Source: an uncultured Ellagibacter sp. (GTDB taxonomy: Bacteria; Actinomycetota; Coriobacteriia; Coriobacteriales; Eggerthellaceae). From it: a stretch of DNA of 64,000 nucleotides. A program made the position numbers and the translations under genes. Positions 6,010-13,524 of the stretch are shown here, piece by piece. Numbering within the stretch: position 1 is the first letter of the stretch; the number at the start of each line of letters is the position of its first letter. The notes beneath the pieces were generated by a model, which saw only the letters and a list, made by a program, of their open reading frames with translations, ran no database searches and was not told the origin of the DNA. Location of the stretch: positions 38,846 through 102,845 of the forward strand of contig NZ_CAKUBT010000005.1 of NCBI RefSeq assembly GCF_934643285.1. Reading direction: 5' to 3'.

Positions 6010-8850
6010 CTAGCCTCTCATCGCTTCAACGTTCAGAATGATCTTCGCCATCTGCGCGCGGCTCGCGCTGTCGTGCGGGCAAAGCGACCTGGTGCCGTCG
6101 AGATTATCGACGCCCGAGATCACGCCGTTGGCAAGCGCCCACTTGATCGAGCTCGTCGCGAAACTGGAGACATCGGCCCAGTCGGTGATCCCCTCCTCGC
6201 TCGGCTCAGCGTCGACCCCGGCAATGCCGCAGCTCTTGGCGTAGCGCATCATAACGACGGCAAGTTCCTCGCGCGTAATCTCGCGGTTGGGCTGCATCTC
6301 GCCCTTGCCATCGACACCCGTGAGGATGCCGTTAGCGTAGGCCCAGTTCATAGCCTTCGTGTAGAAAGCGCCGCTTTCCACGTCGGGGAAGGGCGTCTTG
6401 TTGACGGAGTTCGCATCCGACGAGTTGTCGGCATCCGTCAGGGAGCCCGTTGGACACGCGCGGTACAGAATGGTCGCAACCTGCGCACGCGTCAGGGCAT
6501 CATTGGGGCCGAAGTACCCGGTCGGCGTGCCGTCGGCATTCTTGTAGCCGGTCAGGTAGCCGTACTTCGCTGCCTCGTACACGTAATCGGTATACCATTC
6601 GGAACCATTGCGTGGCACGTCGATGAACTCGGCAACGTCATAGGTCTGGCGCACGATTTCGAACGTCGCCGTCGCTTTGCCTTCGTAGCGGCCGATGCCG
6701 GCAGCGGTGATGGTCGCCGTACCCAGGGTCTCGTTGTCAACGATGGACATCACGTAGTCGACGCTCTGAACGAGCAGCGTATTGCCCAGCATGAGGTTCA
6801 CCACAGGAATGACCGGCTGGCCCATGTACACGTAGCTCGCGGCAAGCCCAACGAACTTCGCTGAGCTCATGTCGATCTTGCCCTCGGAGGGATCGGGCTC
6901 GACCTCGTTCGCCTTCACCTTGAACGTCTTCTCGGCAGTGCCACGGTAATCACCCATGCCGGTGAGAACGACGCGACCCGTGCCGGGAGCGTCGTTGCCC
7001 TCCACGACGTAGGTATAGTCGGTGCCCTCGGTCAGCTTCACGCGACCCTGGTAATAGGCGCGCGGCTCGATCACGATCGGCTCGCCCTCGTAGACGTAGG
7101 ACGATTTCACGTTGTAAATAGCAACATTGGCCATGTCGTAGCAAATCTTGAACGACACGGGAAGGAACCCGACGTAGTCGCCGATTCCCTTGACGAGCGC
7201 CGTGGCCTCGCCCACCTTCACGTTGTGAGAATAGGTGACCGTGTAGTCTTTGCCCAGCTCAAGCGTCTTCTCACCATCGCGAATAGTCAGAAGCGGCTCA
7301 ACGGCATCGCCTGTGTACATCTGGTCGGCGACAGGGTCGGCCGTGCAGCTGCGAATCGACGAGGTGTTGTCATTGTTGAAATTCTTGATCGCGTACTCGA
7401 CGGCCGCCGCAGCGTCAATCGCGCCATGGCTTCCGCTCACAACGCCGTTGTAGTCGGGCTTGGTGCGGTCGATCGACCCCTTCACCGACGTCGCGGTCTC
7501 GTACACCGCTGTCTTTGCCTCGTCAACCGACAGCGAGGGCTCCACGCTCCAAAGAAGCGCAAAGATGCCCGCCACCAGGGGAGACGCCATCGACGTGCCG
7601 CTCAGGAAATAATAGGAGCTCTTGGAGTTGTTGTAAGTCGAGTAGATGTTCACGCCCGGCGCGGAGATGTCTTTGAACTCGTTGTAGTCGGACCATTTGA
7701 CATTGCCGCCGTTCTTATCGAGCGCCGTCACGGAAACGCACGCGTCGAAATCGGAAGGATACGACGCATCGGTGAGTGGGTTGCCCCAGTCGTCGCCATT
7801 GCCGCCAGCCGCCACGGTGACGATGTCGTAATCGCTGGCGGCCTTGTTGATGAGAGACTCGAACAGCTTGTCGCCCTCATCGAGCCCGTAGCCGCCGAGG
7901 CTCATGTTGATCACATGGAGCCCCTCGACCTTGCCCAGGGACACGAGGTCGAACAGGTACTCGTACGCCTCGGCGAGCGTCGAAGTCTCGCAGCCAGGAT
8001 CGTTCGAGTCGTCGAAGACCTTGATGGGAAGCACGCGCGCATTGAACGAAGCGCCCGCGATGCCCTTGGCATTGTTCGCCTCCGCGGCAACGATGCCGGC
8101 AACGTGCGTGCCGTGTCCGTGAACGTCGCCGTTCGGGTTGTAAGGACTCGTGATGGTTCCGCGCTCAGTGTGGTTGAAGGCGTCCCACATGTTGTCGGTG
8201 TCGAGATTGGCCGCAAGGTCCTCGTGGTTCACGTAGGCGCCCGTGTCGAGCACGGCCACGGTGACCGTTCCCTCAGCACGCGCGACGTCCCATGCGTTAA
8301 GGACGTTCGAGCCGTTGCTCGCGGAATCCTTCAGGTAGTACTGGCGCGACAGGCCCTCGTCGTTAGTCGTGGTCGCGAGCGGCTCGATGGCCGACTCCCC
8401 CGACGTCCCGGCCGACGTCCCAGTGGACAGGGACTCGTCGCTGGGCACGCTGTCAATCAGCTTGTAGGTGTAGTTCTTCTGCGCATAGCTCACGTAAGGC
8501 AAGCGGGAAACCGCCTCGATTGCCTGGTCAACCGTGCGATCGGAGGAAACTTCCGCCTTCAGCACCGTACCGATTTTGCCATCATCGATGACGACCTCGC
8601 TCGACTCGACGCCCGCCGAGCGCAGCGACTGGACCGAGTCGGTCGTGAAGCCCTCGACGCTCAAACCCGAACGCGCGGTCTTCGCCTCGTCAAGAACGAC
8701 GAGAATCTCGCCGCCACCTTCCCCCGCGGCGACTTCATCTGCGAAAGCAGTTGCCTGCGCCGGGAAAACCGGGAGCAAGCCCACCGCGAGCACTGCCGAT
8801 ACCGCAAGGCTTACAACGCCCCTGGCGCGCTCCGCCAACGATAATCTCAT
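6010..8850 (-). CDS. Secreted subtilisin-family serine protease with three SLH domains
   Basis: 946 aa. Sec signal peptide (residues 1-36, ending AQATAFA), a propeptide-like region with KNYTY..., then the S8 catalytic domain with Asp202 (VAVLDTGAY), His246 (HGHGTHVAGI) and Ser420 (SGTSMASP). Next come about three tandem beta repeats (each with a G-DY-G pattern) and three C-terminal S-layer homology repeats (FIDVP, FPDVES, WADVSS starts). It is expected to be exported and held non-covalently on the cell wall. AACAGGAG before ATG 8850 sets the start; an upstream GTG is rejected. It is followed by a terminator and is monocistronic. The remnant of a second SLH gene lies just upstream. Confidence 0.93.
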   Translation of the reverse strand: MRLSLAERARGVVSLAVSAVLAVGLLPVFPAQATAFADEVAAGEGGGEILVVLDEAKTARSGLSVEGFTTDSVQSLRSAGVESSEVVIDDGKIGTVLKAEVSSDRTVDQAIEAVSRLPYVSYAQKNYTYKLIDSVPSDESLSTGTSAGTSGESAIEPLATTTNDEGLSRQYYLKDSASNGSNVLNAWDVARAEGTVTVAVLDTGAYVNHEDLAANLDTDNMWDAFNHTERGTITSPYNPNGDVHGHGTHVAGIVAAEANNAKGIAGASFNARVLPIKVFDDSNDPGCETSTLAEAYEYLFDLVSLGKVEGLHVINMSLGGYGLDEGDKLFESLINKAASDYDIVTVAAGGNGDDWGNPLTDASYPSDFDACVSVTALDKNGGNVKWSDYNEFKDISAPGVNIYSTYNNSKSSYYFLSGTSMASPLVAGIFALLWSVEPSLSVDEAKTAVYETATSVKGSIDRTKPDYNGVVSGSHGAIDAAAAVEYAIKNFNNDNTSSIRSCTADPVADQMYTGDAVEPLLTIRDGEKTLELGKDYTVTYSHNVKVGEATALVKGIGDYVGFLPVSFKICYDMANVAIYNVKSSYVYEGEPIVIEPRAYYQGRVKLTEGTDYTYVVEGNDAPGTGRVVLTGMGDYRGTAEKTFKVKANEVEPDPSEGKIDMSSAKFVGLAASYVYMGQPVIPVVNLMLGNTLLVQSVDYVMSIVDNETLGTATITAAGIGRYEGKATATFEIVRQTYDVAEFIDVPRNGSEWYTDYVYEAAKYGYLTGYKNADGTPTGYFGPNDALTRAQVATILYRACPTGSLTDADNSSDANSVNKTPFPDVESGAFYTKAMNWAYANGILTGVDGKGEMQPNREITREELAVVMMRYAKSCGIAGVDAEPSEEGITDWADVSSFATSSIKWALANGVISGVDNLDGTRSLCPHDSASRAQMAKIILNVEAMRG

Positions 8851-8988
8851 GCGTGTTCTCCTGTTCACTCATCTGAATCGTCTCGCACGGGCGAGCCCCG
8901 CCCCGAAAAGACGGAGCCCGCCCGATGTATCTCATTGCCGCAAGAACCGATTATACGGTCCCTTCCCTGAGCTTTTGGTTCTCAGCTC

Positions 8989-9303
8989 CTAAAACTTGTT
9001 GTCTATCAGCAGCTTGTATGTCGTCACCAGCACCTTCGCTGCCTCGACGCGAGCGGTCTCGCCGTCGGGGTTGTCCGCGAACGTCGTCTCGTTGGCGGCT
9101 GCACCGTCAGGCTCCTCGCCGTTCACCATGCGATAGAGCACGAGCGCAAGCTGGCCGCGTGTGAGCGAATCATAGGCGCCAAACATAATCGGGGCGCCGC
9201 CGTCCTCGGGGGTGTATCCGCCCATGAGCCCCAGGTCAACCGCCTCATAGACCACGAAGGAGAACCATTCGCCCGAGCGCGGCACATTCTTCAGTTGAGA
9301 TAA
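8989..9303 (-). pseudogene. Remnant of an SLH-domain protein (C-terminal part only)
   Basis: About 100 codons encode the end of an S-layer homology region (KNVPRSGEWFSFVVYEAVDLGLMGGY, then LTRGQLALVLYRM). The frame is closed by a TAA immediately upstream, so it begins inside an SLH repeat and lacks any signal peptide, catalytic domain or ribosome site. Upstream sequence (9304-9360) is abruptly AT-rich, consistent with a deletion or insertion junction. Confidence 0.7.
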
Positions 9304-9628
9304 TTATATGGGATTTAGTTTATTTTGAAAGAGGGATATAGTGAATCAAGAATTATTAGAAACCGCATGTTTCCCACTTAGCAAAAAGCGGATCCAACCC
9401 TTCCAGCGGACGATGCCCCCCAGCACGCGACGCCCTCCTGGCTCCGCCGTCTCCGCACGCAACCCCGCCAAGGCGATCCATCTTCTCGATTACTTCCTAA
9501 CGAAGGAGGTCGCGGGATCGCGTGCGGAGATGGGCGGCAAAGCAAAGCGAATCTCCCAGCCCCCGCCCCATCCGCAGAAGGCGGATCGCCCGCCCCCCTG
9601 CCACACTCTCGTCATACCCCAAGCCCCC

Positions 9629-9662
9629 GCCACTTCGTGGTCAACTGGACGAGTTGTGCGCC
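9629..9662 (+). repeat. Rep-B solo arm
   Basis: GCCACTTCGTGG followed by TCAACTGGACGAGTTGTGCGC matches the left arm of the 17896-18064 element essentially perfectly. No inverted partner is seen within 170 bp. The rest of 9304-9740 shows no convincing gene. Confidence 0.6.
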
Positions 9663-9740
9663 GCGACGAGAACGGATTCTCGCAAAAAAGCAACGGGGAC
9701 AGGGCGGGATGAAGCACCCGACCCCTGCCACAGCAGCGCC

Positions 9741-10976
9741 CTAGACTTCCATCTCGCGGAAAAGCGACATGAGATCCTTTTGGGAGTGAACCCCCGCCTT
9801 CTTGTAAATGCTGTAGATATGGCTTTTCACCGTGGCGGTTCCAATGGAAAGCTCCTCGGCAATCGGTCGCGCCGTCTTGCCAGCGAGAAGCGGCACCAGA
9901 ATCTCGCCCTCACGCTGGGAAAGTTTGTACTTGCCGCAAAAACGTTTGCACAGCGAATCCATTGTCGAGGCGGAACGCGCCTCTTCAGCGCTCACCAACG
10001 TGATCTCGCTCGGCACAAGCGAGATATAGGGGGATGAGGCAAATTTCGAATAATAGGCGTTCAACTGCGCAAACAGCCTCTTTACCACAGGGCTTTCCAT
10101 CACATCGCGCTTGGCGACGAACCCGACTTCGAGATAGTACGGTTCCTTCATCGGCACGACGACCGTCCCCTGCGCGCCGCTATCGACGATATGGTGGAAC
10201 GCAGGAACGACCGTAATCGCCTGCCCCTTTTGAACCACCTGGTAGCGAAAGAGGCTATCCGCCGTCACCATGTAAATCGACGCCTTGCCGAACACCTTCT
10301 CGCACACGCGTTGGATATCGCCGCCCGAAACAACAAGGGGATATGACAAGATATCCGACTTGCTCAGAGAGGTCTTGCCCGCGAGGTCGGAGTCCGCAGG
10401 AACCATAACTTCGTCGTAGCTCTCAAGATACGGTTGGAACGCGAATCCCCTCGCGTACAATCGCTCGAGCAACTCCGAGTTGCGCTCCGTGTCCGTGCTG
10501 AAAAGACACAGCAAGCCTAACGCAAGGGCATCTTGCTGCGCCTCATCGGCAGCAAGAAGGGAATCGGCTATCTCTTCGTTGTCGCACTGGAAGAAGCGCG
10601 CGCTGGCGAAAGCTTCCTCGATGCTGTCCGTCAAAGGCGAAAAAAGCGCCGCATCGAAGGCGATGTTGTTTAGATAGAGGAGAAGGAGATCGCTCGTGCC
10701 GTTTTCCAAATCGCTCGACTGAATCCTCGCAACGCGCGCCTTCATCTCCTGCTCAAGCGCGAGAATCTCCTTGGCGTCATCGAGAAGGGCCTCGCCGAAA
10801 CGCGTCAGGGCCATACCGTTGGGCTTCTTAGAGAAAAGCGTGCACCCCAGCTCCGATTCGAGGACGGAGATCGAGCGGCTCATCCCCTGCGGGGAAATGA
10901 AATCAGCGGCAGCGGCGGCCCCGATCGACCCCTTTTCCGCAACGTCAACGAAATGCTTCAAGTACGTTGTCTGCAT
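9741..10976 (-). CDS. LysR-LuxR hybrid transcriptional regulator
   Basis: 411 aa with two DNA-binding domains. The N-terminal 60 residues are a LysR helix-turn-helix (YLKHFVDVAEKGSIGAAAAADFISPQGMSRSISVLE). The middle (about 90-320) resembles a LysR substrate-binding fold. The C-terminal 60 residues are a LuxR/GerE helix-turn-helix (LSQREGEILVPLLAGKTARPIAEELSIGTATVKSHIYSIY). GGGGGAG precedes the ATG. It closes molybdoenzyme cluster I on the same strand, separated from the DASS transporter gene by a terminator, and is the natural candidate regulator of that cluster. Ligand unknown. Confidence 0.85.
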   Translation of the reverse strand: MQTTYLKHFVDVAEKGSIGAAAAADFISPQGMSRSISVLESELGCTLFSKKPNGMALTRFGEALLDDAKEILALEQEMKARVARIQSSDLENGTSDLLLLYLNNIAFDAALFSPLTDSIEEAFASARFFQCDNEEIADSLLAADEAQQDALALGLLCLFSTDTERNSELLERLYARGFAFQPYLESYDEVMVPADSDLAGKTSLSKSDILSYPLVVSGGDIQRVCEKVFGKASIYMVTADSLFRYQVVQKGQAITVVPAFHHIVDSGAQGTVVVPMKEPYYLEVGFVAKRDVMESPVVKRLFAQLNAYYSKFASSPYISLVPSEITLVSAEEARSASTMDSLCKRFCGKYKLSQREGEILVPLLAGKTARPIAEELSIGTATVKSHIYSIYKKAGVHSQKDLMSLFREMEV

Positions 10977-11046
10977 AGCTCCCCCTCAGTAAAACACCAA
11001 AGGCCATCTTACTATGAAAGCAAAGACGAGCGACAAAAACGAGTCA

Positions 11047-11074
11047 GGGCGCAGCTCGCATCTGAACTGCGCCC
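11047..11074 (-). terminator. Terminator after the DASS transporter gene
   Basis: GGGCGCAG/CTGCGCCC hairpin, followed on the minus strand by TGACTCGTTTTTG. Confidence 0.6.
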
Positions 11075-11191
11075 TTAATCCAGATTAGGTTGAAGCAACC
11101 CGGGTCAAATCAGGCAGACCCGTGGGAATGCCAAGGCAGATTGGGAAAGCCAAGCTCTGGCCAAGCCAGTCAGCCAAGGTTGGCCGAATCG

Positions 11192-12604
11192 CTAGGCGAG
11201 GCCCATCAAAGCTGCCGTCGCAGGAGTGAGCGTGACCGTGATGATCACCATCACCAAACTGGGCGCCCAACCAACTTTCACCATGTCGCCGAAGGAGAAG
11301 TACTTGCGGTTGCTGGAGTAGGACAATAGCGGCACGCCATCGAGCGGAAGCATGAGGGCGATCGCCGACCACCAGGCCACCATCGCGCAGGTTGCGGCAA
11401 TCGAGCCACCCATTCCGCCGATGATCGTCGCGAACGGCACGGCGATCAGGCCGGCGCACGCGGGACCTGCGGGGATGACGTTGTGCAGGATGCAGCCGAT
11501 CACGGACAGAACGACCATAGTCACCACGAGCGGCCATGCGGTCATCGGCGCCATCACGGTGCTCACGACCCATTCCATAGCACCCGTGATGGAAAGCGCC
11601 GCCACGAGAACGTTCACAGCCATCATGAGCAGCATCATGCCCCAAGGGCTGTCAGTCAGGAAGTCGTCGAAGCGGATGGCCTCGATGCCGGGGAAGAACA
11701 TGAAGCCGAGGGCGATAAGGCTCACGACCGTGATGTTGATCTCGGGAATCCAGGAGCTCGCAATCCACACGACAAGCGTGATCAGCATGACAGCGATGCC
11801 ACCGACCTCATGGCGAGGAAGTTTCGGCAGCTCCTCGGCGCGCTTGACGCCGGAATCAACTGCGCTTTGGGAGAGCGCTTCGGGCTTGAAGATCTTGATG
11901 AGCGCGAACCAGCCCGCAGGGATGGTGATGACTGCCAGGGGCACACCGAACGCCATCCACTGGATGAAGCTGATAGACACGCCGAAGTTCTGCTCGATGA
12001 GCGTCATGGCGAGCACATTGATGATGCAGCCCGAAGGCGTCATGGCACCGCCGATTGCCGCCGCCCACGGAATGCCAATAGCGATGCATTTCGCGAACGC
12101 CGACTTGCCTCCGGTGGGTGTGTTGTTCGCATCGAGCACGCCGTAGGCAATCGGAAGCATAACGGCACACAGGGGCAGGTTGTCCATGAGCGTCGAGATC
12201 AGCGCCGTGACCACCATGAAGCCAAGCAGCACGCGGGAAGAGCTCGTGCCCGCCCACTTCAAGATCATGCCCGTGAGGCGCGTCGCGATGGACGAGCGGC
12301 CCACGAAGCATGCGAACGCGAAGCAGCACAGGTAGAAGATAATCGCGTTGTTAATCGATGCCGACCACGTTTGGTCAGGCGTCAATATTCCGAGCAACGG
12401 CAGCAAGCCGACCATTGCCCAGCCGGTAATCGCGATCGGCATGACCTCGGTGACCCAGAAGATAATGGACACGAGGAAGATGACGAGAGCGAGTTTCCCC
12501 TGGCCAGTAAGGCCATCGGGCGTTGGAGCAACAGCCACTAGCCCGATAACGATCAATCCAACAAGCACGATCAGGAAACGAACGAGAGCGCTTTTCTGCT
12601 TCAT
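11192..12604 (-). CDS. DASS/SLC13-type anion transporter
   Basis: 470 aa, about 11-12 transmembrane segments. It matches the divalent anion:Na+ symporter superfamily (SLC13/CitT-like), with FWVTEVMPIAITGW and the paired hairpin segments NLPLCAVMLPIAYG and HNVIPAGPACAGLIAVP. ATG 12604 is chosen because GGGAGG lies nine bases before it. It follows the beta subunit of molybdoenzyme cluster I by about 80 bp. Likely role: uptake or exchange of an organic acid substrate or product of that enzyme (inference from position). Confidence 0.8.
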   Translation of the reverse strand: MKQKSALVRFLIVLVGLIVIGLVAVAPTPDGLTGQGKLALVIFLVSIIFWVTEVMPIAITGWAMVGLLPLLGILTPDQTWSASINNAIIFYLCCFAFACFVGRSSIATRLTGMILKWAGTSSSRVLLGFMVVTALISTLMDNLPLCAVMLPIAYGVLDANNTPTGGKSAFAKCIAIGIPWAAAIGGAMTPSGCIINVLAMTLIEQNFGVSISFIQWMAFGVPLAVITIPAGWFALIKIFKPEALSQSAVDSGVKRAEELPKLPRHEVGGIAVMLITLVVWIASSWIPEINITVVSLIALGFMFFPGIEAIRFDDFLTDSPWGMMLLMMAVNVLVAALSITGAMEWVVSTVMAPMTAWPLVVTMVVLSVIGCILHNVIPAGPACAGLIAVPFATIIGGMGGSIAATCAMVAWWSAIALMLPLDGVPLLSYSSNRKYFSFGDMVKVGWAPSLVMVIITVTLTPATAALMGLA

Positions 12605-12683
12605 CGCGCATCGCCTCCCATCGTTTGCGAAGCCCAAGTAACCCCTTTGCACATAACTATCCTCCTTGTTTAACCGATTGGTT

Positions 12684-13505
12684 TTATGCCAGCGATTTCA
12701 TGAACACGTCGTCGAACACGACATCGTCTGAGGTCGAGTCGGCGTCGAGGGTTGCGGGCTCGTAGCCTTCAGCCTCGATGTGCACCTTGCAGCGAGATTT
12801 CGCCGAGCCCTCGTACTTGAAGTCACCGAACTCGTCGGTCTCAAGCTCGGCAACCTGGTTGCCCGATTCGTCGACGATCTGCACCTTCGCGCCGATGAGA
12901 ACCTCGTTCGCCTCGCGATCGGCGACCGTTCCGGCGATAAAGCGCTCAGCAGGGCGGTTGATGTAGAGCACGTGCGACCCCTTGCCTTCGAGGGCCTCAG
13001 CGACCTGCGCATCATCGAGCTCGTCGGCGAAATCTTCCACATCGCCATAGCGCAGGGCACCCGTTGCGCACGCATCGACGCAGCGCGGAGCCTCCCAGCC
13101 ATCGTCGAGCAGATGCGCGCAGCCCGTGCACTTTTGCGGCAGGTCGAGCGCCTCGTTGTAGTAAATCATCCCAAGTGGGCACGCATCGACCAGCTCGCGA
13201 TGGCCGCGAGCCTTCTCGGGATCGATGAGGACAATGCCGTCCTCGCGGCGATATACCGACCCGTCGGAGACAGCGTTCATGCACTCGGCGTTATCACACA
13301 TGCCGCAAAACGTCGGCGTGTAATCGACCGAGACAACGGGCACCCGCCCGCGCTCCTTCTGATCGACCTTGCACCAAAACTGACCCGTCATCGGCTGCGG
13401 CGCGGCAATCGGGCGCCAGTCGTTGTCGCAGTGCTCGTCCTTGCAGGCGATCTGGCAGTTGAAGCACCCGTTGCAGCGGTCCAGATCGACAATGATCGAT
13501 TTCAT
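12684..13505 (-). CDS. Iron-sulfur beta subunit of transhydroxylase-type molybdoenzyme (cluster I)
   Basis: 273 aa. Ferredoxin-type clusters: CNGCFNCQIACKDEHC near the start, CGMCDNAEC, CPLG and CTGCAHLL...CVDAC, enough Cys for three [4Fe-4S] clusters. The last 80 or so residues (from FIAGTVADRE) form a transthyretin/Cna-B-like beta domain. This layout and length match the beta subunit of pyrogallol-phloroglucinol transhydroxylase. No signal peptide, so it is cytoplasmic. It starts 19 bp after the alpha gene with a GGGGGAG site and is an electron-transfer or structural partner of alpha. Confidence 0.88.
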   Translation of the reverse strand: MKSIIVDLDRCNGCFNCQIACKDEHCDNDWRPIAAPQPMTGQFWCKVDQKERGRVPVVSVDYTPTFCGMCDNAECMNAVSDGSVYRREDGIVLIDPEKARGHRELVDACPLGMIYYNEALDLPQKCTGCAHLLDDGWEAPRCVDACATGALRYGDVEDFADELDDAQVAEALEGKGSHVLYINRPAERFIAGTVADREANEVLIGAKVQIVDESGNQVAELETDEFGDFKYEGSAKSRCKVHIEAEGYEPATLDADSTSDDVVFDDVFMKSLA

Positions 13506-13524
13506 GTGATTCTCCCCCATCCTC

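Noticed and set aside
5302..8844. Long plus-strand frames opposite galU and the subtilase
   Set aside because: Shadow frames; the minus-strand products have full catalytic motifs.
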